In this document: piece after piece, positions 25,201-37,200 of the stretch
Numbering within the stretch: position 1 is the first letter of the stretch
How the letters are laid out: each line of letters opens with the position of its first letter
Assembly: GCA_017591395.1 (NCBI GenBank)
Contig: WEDG01011474.1
Location: 1 to 64,000 of the forward strand
From: Schistocephalus solidus
Lineage: Eukaryota; Platyhelminthes; Cestoda; Diphyllobothriidea; Diphyllobothriidae
Length of the DNA stretch: 64,000 bases
Direction: 5' to 3'
Made by a program: the position numbers and the translations under genes
Notes under the pieces: generated by a model
What the model was told of the DNA's origin: nothing
Database searches by the model: none
What the model saw: the letters and a program-made list of their open reading frames with translations, nothing else

Positions 25201-28200
25201 AAGAGAATGTCCAAAACAGCGTCTACGATAAGAAGATAAAGCATGACGGCAGGCGCGCAAGCATCAGACCATGTTTCTACAATTCGCTAATTTACCTATA
25301 TCAGTGAGTCAGACTCAAAAGCTTCTTAGTGTGGCCTTTTTGGATTTCACACGCATGTAAGATCCGAGCCGGTTTCTCCTGAGATCCTAGTATACAGTAG
25401 GTGTCCTAACTCATGAAATCCATCAGATTTCATGATTCCCGGCCAGTTTCGCGGAATCAGTGCACACTGCGTCCACCATCAATAAAGAACCGATCCTTAG
25501 GAAATATATGGCTTTTTGTGGTTTACAAATTAACATTACATTGTCTAGAAATGCTAATTTTTTAGAATAGGTACGGATTACGAAAATTTGAAAAATTGAC
25601 CTAGTTGAGTAAACTGAAGTTGTAAATGCCTTTCCATGTAAAAGCCTTTCCATGCGAAAAAACGAGTAAATAAAGCAGAAAAAGCCAAATTACTTTTGAA
25701 AATAGTCTTTTTCAGAGTTTTGCACATACATATTTCTCTAGATTAAGCACGACGTAAAGTATGGCCGTCATCAAGCAGCCTAACATGAAAGTGTATATTC
25801 CAACACCGTTTCACAGGACTTGGTAGTTTTTCTTCCGTTTGTACATTTTCTTAGATGTGTTTAACCAAGGCAAGCAGATTTTCGCTTGATTGCGCCGATA
25901 GGGATGTCACATGAATATAATATTTCATAAGCTTACATGTTCACAGGTCGGGCGATGACTAATAAATTTAAATAGAATCGTCAGGTGCAATCGTAAACGT
26001 ACCATTTGCTGTATATAAACACGACTATTCTATTGTTAAATTTCTCTATAAATATTTTGTGTTTTCTATTACGATGAGTGGCAGATAGTCTTTGAAAATG
26101 AGGTGAATTCTTTAAGATTTTCAGTGTGTTCAGTCAACTGCCCATGAATGTACACTCCGTTCGATGTGTTTGGTAAACCCTCCAAATAACATATTTCTTA
26201 AAGAATTTACTGGAGCAATGACATTTTGGGCATTCTTTCGAATGCAGACGGCCGTCTGGGTCATATTTGTAGACTCATACAAACATGAAAACTCACTGCC
26301 ATTAAAAATGAATGTCCACAAAAAATCTTGGAAAATATATGCCTACAATTAGTTGCAAATTTCCTATAATAAGTTACCTTTTTAAAAAGTGCTTATATTA
26401 GATGTTTTGCTGTCGAATTCCTGCGTAATGAACGTTTTTTCAAAGGGAAGTCAAGAAAAAACTGGGACATTTGCACCAAATTTTCGACTTCACTGAAAAG
26501 TAAGGATACAATTTCTGTTGAAAATTACAGAACTCTCTTTTCTCTTTCTATTGGAGCATTTTTCGATATCTTTGCTTACTTCTCAGTCTGGTTCTCAGCT
26601 TTGGAACACACAAGAGAGTGGCCGAATATATACTCAGATTTTGCGATAAAATGTGAATTTTCTGCCCCTTCCGTTTCAAGTTTCCTTATTCATTTATAGT
26701 CAACTGCAGACCGAAATTGTCTTTTCAGGCTTCGTGTACGCCGTAACTGCGAGAAGTCGCGGTGTATCATCGCATCTCGTATATATGCGCGTTTAAGGTC
26801 CTAACTATCGGTGTGGTAAAACAAAGTACCTTCACAAAAGTTTATTACAGCGTTTTTAGGAACAAAACGTCATAACTTTTCAAAACTTGATTTTTTAAAC
26901 TAAATTTGTCATCATTTTATCGAAAAAACTGTAAGCTCTCAAACTCGCATCGACCTGATTTTCGTGAAAATAAAACAAAATGTTCGGTTCTCCGAAAGGA
27001 TATATTCCAAAATTTTCGGGCTTATATTAATGTTCATTCATAGTAATGCGCATAAAAGCAAAATGTTTTGACCTGTAGCGTGTAATAACGTAGGAAAATT
27101 CCTGGATAGCAAGAAACGTAGTATTTTGCCCCATTTAGCCCCGTTTTTCCATGAATAAACTGATCTGAAGTGATCTCTATATTTAACAACTTTTTATTCA
27201 TCAATTTAATACAACAAACAGAACTAACACCTTCAAATACCTGCCCTGCTACTACCTCAAATTCTGATATATACATTTCATGAGTTAGGCAATCTACTGT
27301 AGCAGCGCGGAGATCAGTTCGTGCGTGACACACGTAGGCGAACTGGTTGGCTTTGTCACGCACGGTACCCCAGCCCAATTTCGGTAGTCATTACGCAGTC
27401 TGGTCACCGAGCCCAGGTGGGTGAAGGAGGAGGGAGTGCGGCAGATGCTGCGCAGGTCTTCTATCAAAATTAAGTGATTTACATGCGATTCACTGTTCAA
27501 CACCCTTCAACTTGAAGAGCACATGACAGATATGTTCGGTTATGATGACGTGATCAACAGCATATCAAACAAACATCAGGTAAGACGCATGCGATGAAAT
27601 TTGCCAGTAACAATGTGGCGAGGGAAACGTCACACGTTAGAACGTGCACAGTTCAAACACATGAGGGACATCATCTGGTGTAGCCTGGTTCAAGTGTAAA
27701 AGAGACGATATCGTGTGTGACATGCGTAGACGGGCTACTACGCATGCGCTCGCTTCTGCGTCATATTGACGCTGTTTTGTCACTGGAAGACGGTGAGTAT
27801 GAGAGGGCAGAGTGAGATGGATTCTGCGTAAGTCTACTTCACTATAAACAAATTCACGCGCAAACCATCAAAAAAAAGACCGCGCTAGACAAAGGTGGAT
27901 AGTATCATCCACGGCGGTCTGTTAAAGTGATCAAAGGTCTCATATCCCGTCGACTGTGAATGCTACACGAGAGTGGCGTTCACCGATGGATCCTTATGTA
28001 CACAAGTCGATGGACAGATGAGTTAACATAGAAGACAGTACGATCGTGACGGCCACCGGCGTTACTCTGAGGGGTCAACGTCCACCTGCGTATGAAGTAG
28101 GTTCCAGTCAGGGAGAGTTGGGCAACACCCCCGAGCTTTCACTTAGCACAGTCAACATATTTCACTAGTGAGGTTAACCAAGCATGACCGAAAGAGGAAT

Positions 28201-31200
28201 TTTGCGCAGCGCCTGACCAAACCTTATCTGACCCGCTCTCCGGTGACACGCATGGGTTGGATCGCTACACCGCATGAAACAGACTTCACTCCATCAGACA
28301 CCACATCGTTGAGAGCTGCCAGCAAAACAGCTGACGAAGTCACGCTTGAAACCTGACTCATTATCCTGCGGACAGAGCTATTCAGTCAGGTAGTAGCTCT
28401 ACAAGCGAAGACTCTTAGGGCGCTGTGATACAGCCAAGGCGACTCAGAGTCATTTTTATGATAGAGAACAAAACAGACCCAGACTGGTTATCTGTCCCCA
28501 ATAGAATTGCCAACCACCGACAAAACACTCCCCCACGTCTCATGGATTCAGCAGATATGCTTCCAGTAGTTAAAGAGCATCAGACATAGACAGAGAGGAG
28601 AGACATGTTTCGTGCCGGTAGGTGGCGGCGGCGGCGGAAGCAAGCACTGCAATGCAGTTATTACGAAGGCAATTATGGTTAGGTTCGACAAGCAAGCCGT
28701 GCACACTAAAGGTTACTGTTCAAAATAATTATGAACATTTTTACCAGCAATTGAGGACGAGTTTTGTAGAAAGACATTGCCAGGAAATTACTTAGTAAAG
28801 TCGAAATAGGAACTTATTTGACCATCTGTAGCGCAGTTTTACAGAATGCGGGAGGCTGAAACACTGGGTCTAATGGTTCCAGTGGTATAATGTTTCTGGG
28901 CCTTGAAATTCCATTCTATAGATATCATACTACGGCATATAAAAAACTTGCAAAACAACCCAAAAGTATTCGGTATACGGCGGTTTGAGTAAGTAGAGGC
29001 AAAGTATAGAATCAAAGAAAAGGATCAGTACCCACTAACGGCAGGAAGATAGGTCGGTCGGACCAACTTACCACGCTTGAAGTCCAAGAGGAACCAACGA
29101 TAAAAGTAGAGATGCGCATTTTCCTCGCTTAGATGCATGTGCGAGGCTATGACAGGATCGATCACCTACAGTGAAAAAAAAACATCCACAGCGGCGATCA
29201 GGATTTCGAAAGTGCCTCAATTTAGGATGAAACAGACAAAAGTAACCCCAGTCCCACCCCCAAGGGTAAAGAAGGTACACGCAATCAGTAACCCAGAAGT
29301 GGAGAAACGCATTTCAGCCTATCCGTTTTAATAAGAGGGGTAAGACAGACTGTGGAGACTGTTCAATCTCCGTCACACCTCCCTTAATGCTACCGTTCGT
29401 GTTAGGGATAAAGTTAAAGGTTATAGTTTGGCTTAGGGGTTTATGGTTACGCATTAGAATTAGGTTTAAAATCAGGCGATTAACGTTGTCAACTTCAGTC
29501 GCGACCATAACGAGAGCTGTACTAAACGATATCTCCTTTTTACTTCCTCTTTAGATGCAATTGATCATCACCGGATGGGATCAACTCGCCTGAAATGGCT
29601 TAACAATAGCTTCGGTTTCGATTTTCTTTCTTGCCCACTTACAGCTCCTAATTTTAGGTATTTCAAATAGCGCGCTCACGTTCTTATGCTTTATTGGCGT
29701 ATTTAAATGTAAATGTAGTTTTTAACTGCTGCGTCCCGAAAAGCGCTGTAAGTCCGCTACGTCTGGTCCACCCATAAAACCTACTATCACTACTTATTAC
29801 AGGCGTCAATACCTCCGATTTTCTGAGTGGGGCCACTTATTTAATCGTTGCCAATTTTTAAATAAAATTCAGCGACGCTCGGATAGAAGTGATCTTCTAC
29901 AGCGAGGAAAGCTAGTGGCAGTTGCAATACCAAGGCCAGCTTGTATCTAATCGTCTTCTAGAGGTTTGAGAAGCGCGGATGGCACTCTTCGAAAGTTATC
30001 TAACCTCCAGTAGAGCTTGTAGATGTTGAAATTGATTGTAAATTCGACTGCTGCCAAGGGCGAATGTTGAGGCCGAGGGGTTGGATGTCGAGGTAGGACT
30101 TGCGCCTGTAGTCGAAGAGGGGGAGTTTGGAAGCTGCTCAATGGCTGGGGGCTGCACGTTCGAGGACTTTGGCGATGCATGTACTGTGGTGGCGCTCGAG
30201 TGGGAACGTTGACGCGGTCTGGTGTACTCGTAAACCTTGGAGGGGGCCCGTTCTAGAGTGACTCGTTCCAATTGGCTGGGCGAGACGACACCCCCTGAGC
30301 TTGGCCCCGGGAGTGGGAAGTTGGCCAGCATTGTCTGCATAAGCTGGCAGAAACAGGCGTGGGCGAGAGCCTCATCATCGAGGATGACTAGGAGAGGCGC
30401 CAGTAAGTCGCACATCCCCTGCACGTAGCCCGTCTCCAGGTGCTGCCAGGTCCACGTGCACATGATGGTTCGCAGTCTGTAGAGGTTGGCCGAGGCATCT
30501 AGACTGGCTACACACAAGCCACCTGCCTGCTCCATCATGTTCTCGCTGTGCGGCGGTAAACCTGAAAGGGGTGCGGAGAGGAATGGTAAGTTGAGGTGAC
30601 GAAGAGGGCGTCGTGGACGCAGCTACTGTCCGGTAAAGGTAAGATGGGGTTGGAGGTAGCTGGGAATTGATATAACCTGCCAGCAAAGAAATGCATACCT
30701 TGCGTGAAATAGGGATGATTTCGGTCGCAACGCGCCACATCCTTATCTATACGATGAATATTGATGGCTAAGGCTTCCAGAACATCCGCCTGCAATCGAG
30801 ACAGATAAATTATGCAGGAGATACAGATGCAAATTACGAGTTAACGAAAAATAGAAATACTAACCAACGAAGGAATTACACAGAAATGAAAGGACAGAAA
30901 TGCATGCATCCAAGGAAAATCAAAAACGAACATAAATAACTTCCAATGGAAAAATGAAGGTTTTTGGACTGTCCTAGAGCAGATTTGACAGGGTGGACCA
31001 CGAAGCTCAGAAGAAGCCTCACCTTGTAGGTACTGTAATCGGACATTTTTAATGAATTTTCTTGGGGAGTTTGAACACCGGCGGGTCCCCAACAGCCGCT
31101 CGGATTGGCTCAAGAACCTAACCACAAGTCAGCGACAAGCAAACTTATTTAATGGCGGTTCATGGTCGCCATGGCACAGAGCCATCGTCAGGATTTTAGG

Positions 31201-34200
31201 CCTTTTATAAGGCAGTCAGTGTGCCAAACTACAGCCCTCCGCGCCCTGGTAGCACTGTCGCTGTTGGTCCGCGACCGCTTATTCTTCGGACCCGAGAGTA
31301 TGCTTATTTCACAACTAACTTTCACTGGAGACCTGTGGCCGCGCCGGGTAGCCAGCAGCTAGGCTAAGGGGTAACCCGCCTGTCCGAAAAGCATCATCTT
31401 AGGTTGAAAATACTCCGCATGCGGCTGAGAAGGGTTCAACTGCTATTCAGAAGTGCAGAAATAGCAAATACTGTAGGTGACAGAGAAAAACTTAGAAGCA
31501 TGCGTACACTCGACATGGTTGTAAGCAGCGAATAAAAGTACAGGCGATTAAAAGCACCGAAAGCAATAAGTATTAAATAAACCAAGAAGCTGATCGGCAC
31601 ACAAGAAGGAATTAAGATGAAGTAGCTTAAATGCAATGGAAAAGCTAATCAAGCACAAGAATATTTTCAATACCGAAAATATTTCATGCAGTGGTGACAA
31701 AAATTTGCATAGATAAATCGGATCGGTAAATGGCCGGCTGATAACTGTAACTAAGCCAAAAATGACCATTACAGACACTTTTTTCATTGAAGGTAGTACT
31801 TCTAGGATATCGGGAGATAGGTGGAGCAGATTATCAACTGCAAGGTTTGAAATGTAGGTTGGTAGGCTTCCAATAAAAGCAAGTGGTTTTGACGTTTAGA
31901 AAAGTCGCAAGGCGAGCAGAACGTCCATGAGCTCCAAACGAAGACGTGTACAACAGAGCGAACATACGTGAAAAGACCAAGGGATACCCGTGAACAAAAT
32001 GGAAAAAAGAGCTTCTGCCAAATTGTTATCTTGTAAATCCAAGTACTTAATCGCCTACAAAATGCTATATAGAAAGAGCGAAGGGTATACCGACATAAAA
32101 CATCTCAATCTTAACGTCGGAAACCATGTCAATTTATGCTGGAAGATACCCCATGGGGGTGGATGGTTACTTGCGAAGTATCGCCTATTGAATGTGGTTT
32201 CCGGCGGTGACCCTGCGCAGATTCAACGCTAAATCATACAAGGGTACATTTTTGACGATATCAGTTATACGCAGGAACAGGAGACCCTGTGGGAAACAAA
32301 ACAAACTCACGGAAAAACAGACGCCGGAAGTTTCTTCACGTGAATAACGACTTCGTCTTTTTGGACCCGGTGCCAGCTCATGGTCGCCAGGCTGCGTGCA
32401 GAAGAGGTTGATGCCTGCCATGGCTTTTCCCTTGCTTGCCTCTACCTCATACTTACCACCAGCCTCGTTCGACTCCCGACCGCTGTCGCTCAGGTCAAAG
32501 AGTGCGTGGTTGGCCGAGCGACTGTGGAGTACCTGGATGTCGGCCTGCCGGCCAGGGCCGACAAAGAGAATTAGGACAGCTGACAGTACGTGAGAGTTTG
32601 GTGGTCTGAGGAGCACATAGGGTTTCGAGCTGGGTCTTGTCTCGCACCGTTGGCATACAGTGGTGCTGGGGACCGGAGGAGCTGACAGCGTCGGTGTCAT
32701 CGTCCGTGGTTGTGAGAGTGCAGTCCTCAGTGCCATCCGTAAGGTCCATGGACATGCGCCTTTGCTGCGGGGAACGGTCCCGTCCCTCGAAGACGATACG
32801 CGAAGTTGCCAAATCAGCACCTTGTCAAGAAAAAAAAATTAGCGGAAAGAATAGGAAAAGAAAATTTGCCGCCAGAATATCAGCATAAAGCAACCGATAG
32901 AACGTCCAGGTTGAGGGGAGTAACAGTTAAATTCACTTACACAGATTTATAACTGCAGTGTGTGTAAAATTTCTGCAAGGACAGCCCTGGAGACCACTGT
33001 GAAGACATCGAGCTTCAGTTACGATGGAGAACTCACACACACAGAATGTTGCATTAGGCACCGTTTAAATTTAACTGTTTTTGATGTATCTCCCATTTTT
33101 CTGAAGATTAACTAGGGTATCAGATTCGAAAATTCACACGATAAAATACTTTTGTTCCCAAATAACTTCAATTAATTATAATTAAATTTATTGAGATACC
33201 GGCATGGTAAACCAGCGGGCTATTACGGATTGATCATAAGCACATACATTTGCGGCAGATAGTTTGTCGATAGCAGGCGACGAGAGCTGCCGCTGTTCCG
33301 CATAAGGCATACGGAGCTACTTATATTGAGGGAGATTTGCGGTGCACCAGCCTCATTTAACACTTTTTAAGCCACTCGTGTTCCAATAGCAAAAAGACTA
33401 GAGATGGGAGAGAAGTCCATTCATGGAACACTATGCGGATTGTCACTCCAGTGGGAGCTGCCGCGAATTGGAGTATCAAGAGGGAAAATTGCGCGTAGCC
33501 TGAGACGCAATTTAGCTACCCGCATTCAGCGTGGTTCAAATGCAGGGCAAGATCAATTTGGCGCACCGAAGCATGTACGCAGTAGCTGAGCTGTTACAAA
33601 GCCTTCGTCTACGCGTGCTATTTACGTGATACACCTTTGGACGATAAAATGCAAGCTTTCCTCGTTCAAACCTCGCATAGGTGGCAGCTGCCATATGGCC
33701 GTAGTACGGAGTCGCTGCCACCTGGATCTCAGTCGAGGTAGCCTGTCAAGCCACAACTTTTGAATGCCGAATTTTAGGGCCCCAGAATGGCCCGAAAATG
33801 CGAAGTAATTTTGTTTAGCGAACACTGTGCGCAGAGCAGGCGGCACTTGCTCTTCACATTGCATTGCGCACCAGTAGCCATAGTGAGACTAATCGTCCTA
33901 AGATGCGATTACACAGCTCTGGGACGTAAGTCTATCTATAACATAATATGACCGACTTTGAGTTTGGGGAGAGGTTCGTGACAGACAGAAACAGGCAGAG
34001 GAATTTTGACACTAACGAAAACATTTTTTCACTTTTTATATATTTCGGATCCACAATAGCGTCGCTCAATCTCCAAGACCTTCTAAAAAATAGTCCTATG
34101 CCCTTGAAAATTAAAAGTAGGAGAAGCATTAAAATGGGAATTTTCAAAGATGTTCACGTAAGGGAAAGTGTGAATTAGGGACAGGATAACTAAGTGGATA

Positions 34201-37200
34201 TGGAGGAAAAAAGGGATTTTTTAAAGACTACTATCAACATTTATAAAAACACTTGCGGTTAATATCGAGCCTAGCCGCCAGACCACTAGTTAAGCATTGA
34301 AAGCTGTAAACGCAGACGAGAAATTAATTTAATAGGTTTTTTTTCATAAACTTTTTAAAATAAGATCAGACAAAAAATGTAAACTAAAAAAGCTGCAACA
34401 AAAGTAAACGGACTAATAAATATTGAGGAAGCAAACATAATTAATTTGCAGTCTGATTCAGCCAATTGCGTCTACCCCGGCAAAATAAATCAGATGAAGC
34501 GTTAATAGAGGTTTATTTATTATTTTATTATTTATTTATTAGAAATGCTAACTTTGGAAATATCAAGACTAACATCGGCACATGGCAACGTCCGTCCATG
34601 ACCCGAAAACAAACTCAAAAACTAGAAATCGTGGTAAATTACAGGATGCTGCGAGAGTCAGACGGTCGAATAATAGTTGGAGATTTCTTGGACATTGTGC
34701 AAATTACAAAGTTCACGGTTTTACCACCTTTGATTGCGAAATTCCAACAAGATAAAAAAACAACAGAACTTGGACGGTTTCCAACCAAAATTCTTGATAA
34801 GTTGGTCAACAACGCAGTGTTCCTGCTTAGACAGTGGCGAGAATAACAGAAAGTGGGTGCAGGCGGCTCTGCCTCCAACCGACTACGAAAGGCAACCGCC
34901 TCCATGGTGGGGGGAAGGGGGTTCAAATCAAGTTATGTGCGACGGACAGCCACTAATTTCTTCTACGAGAGAAAGCAGAGCGCAGAATGCCAAAGTGAGT
35001 GATTGGATGGTTTTGGGGAAAAAGTGTAAAAAGATATCCAAGAAATGCGTGCATAATGAGGTTAAGTGGAAAACGAATCGGGGCTTTTAGTGAATCCCTT
35101 GATGCTAACTGGATAGATGACAGCGGTTGAAAAGCAACAGCGCAGTGCAGGAATGTTTGGAGCAAGGCTTACACTTCCTTTGTCGGCACAACTAGTTGGA
35201 TGCAGGCAGGTCTGATGCAGGAGACACCGATGTTTTGCCATTTAGAAGCAGGGGAAAGGGTCAAACGAGTAGAATTTACCTAACCAGTGAAAGCCATTGT
35301 TGATTTCACAGAAAGAGGCCTCATAAATTACCTTCCGATCGATTCTATTTGTCGTCAGAAGGCTCCAGAGACTGTCCGCGACGCATACGAACGCGTCGTC
35401 ATGCAAATGTTTCACCAAACGGGAGAGCAATTTCGAACACCAGAAGCTCATTATGATTTTCCATGCTTTAGCACGATTTGGGGTATCAGGGACCTTTTCT
35501 AGGTCAACAAAGGTGGTATACAGGATAGTTTTCAGTTAGTGATATTTCTCTCACGGTATCCGGATCACGAACGACGTTTCTGTGATGTCATTTGAAAATA
35601 AAACTGATAAAAAGTTGGCACAATTCCGTAAGCCCCACCAGAGAAATATCAAACAGCCAGGGTTCGAACCGGGACACTTTGGTGAATGAGACGACGCCTT
35701 ATCCATTAGGCAATGGAACCCCAGCACGTCTTCGTAACCCGCATCGTGTTTTTGTAAAGTCCAAGCTCCAAGCATGTATACGCACGATGGCGTTGTAGAA
35801 TGCGGGCTAATACCTTGCTTGCAACGTTGTGCAGTGAGCTGCCAAGGTAATTGGCGCAAAGTTGCCGGTTTCCTTTGCGTTCGTATCGACGAAAAACGGT
35901 TGAGCCCTCTGAACCTTACAGGCCCACTGAAGTGAGCTTACGAATGACTAGAGGGGCAGCGTATTTCTAGAGTTCAACTACAATAGATCCAGCGACCAGA
36001 TGTTTTAGCTGGAAATCTGTGGCACTGCCCCCATATTCTCCCGCAGAGAAGACCTACGACCAGGGTTAGCATTTTGCGTCACTTGGGACAGTCTGTTTAG
36101 GCCTACCCCAGGGTGCCCGGGTGGTAAAGAACGCACCGGAAGGCTCAGCCCAACGTTACACAAAGTGCGACTTTCCCGCCAGCTAACTAGCAGCGAAGGC
36201 CTGTTTGGTTACTGATAGCAGACTGTTTTGATCTCACCCCGGACTACGTAGCCTTATATTGATTCTGACCTACAATTTATTCCAGCATGGCGCATCCTTC
36301 TTAAGTTCTGCTGAACTTTCACGTTCGGTGTCAGAAGACCGCGATATTGCTTCGGTTCTGTTGTTGGCAGCGGCATAGGTGGGTTGGTTTCGTTGGGAAG
36401 GAGACGACGTATCTCCTCTCGTCCTCAAACCAGTCTTTGTGACGCGGAAGTGCGCGTTCAAGGCTTGTCAGAGCAGTGGTTCGGATACTCACCGATGAGG
36501 GTTATAGAGACCCCAAAAATCTCGATGAAAAGGAACACTAACCAAAATCATATATAGTAGCTCACCTATCTCATGAAATGTGTGTATGCACAGATCAAAG
36601 TTATTTTTAGTACTTAATGTATCGTGAGCTGGTAACTAGATCCGGAGCACGGAATCCTAATGTGATTATAGTCCAGGCGAGCTCTTCGCACTAAAATCAG
36701 GCGAATAGTACATCAGTAGATAACTCCAACGACGTAAATAAATGCGAAAACATACTTCCGGGCGAAGGAAAAGTTTCGGTATGCAATAAACCAAACAATG
36801 AAACAATCCACCGTCGCTAACGCGATGCCTTCTATTCAGAAACGTCTAAAACCGGACAAAATTCAACCACGTATTAGCTGTCAGCGCTAATTTATAGTTT
36901 ACAATGCATCCCCTAATGTTAGATCAAACTCTGGGCTACCGTGTTCAATTAGAACAGAAAAATGAGCATGAAAAGCAGCCAAACAGAATCGCGCCGTTCT
37001 CTCACAGAAGGCGATAACGCCAAATCTGGTGGCGCATAAATGCAGCCGGCTAGACCCGGCAGGCGTTTCGGCTACTCGGTGTGTATGATAGAATCGCACA
37101 TTGGAGTTGACAGCCAGTTGAACTGAGCCATACTAGGCGAGAGCGAGTGCGCTCGCGCGCGCAGGGTGGGGAAAGGATTGGGAATCCGGCCATAAAACAA

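Noticed and set aside
26130..26321. Similar minus frames in both 1.9-kb elements (26,130-26,321 and 43,444-43,689), considered as a conserved transposase exon
   Set aside because: Similarity follows simply from the DNA identity of the copies; each frame stops early and differs in length, and no transposase motif is present.
30375..30740. 121-codon minus frame overlapping the TBC exon
   Set aside because: It is an alternative frame across a 137-bp intron and the true exon, which carries YVQGM and matching splice sites in another frame.
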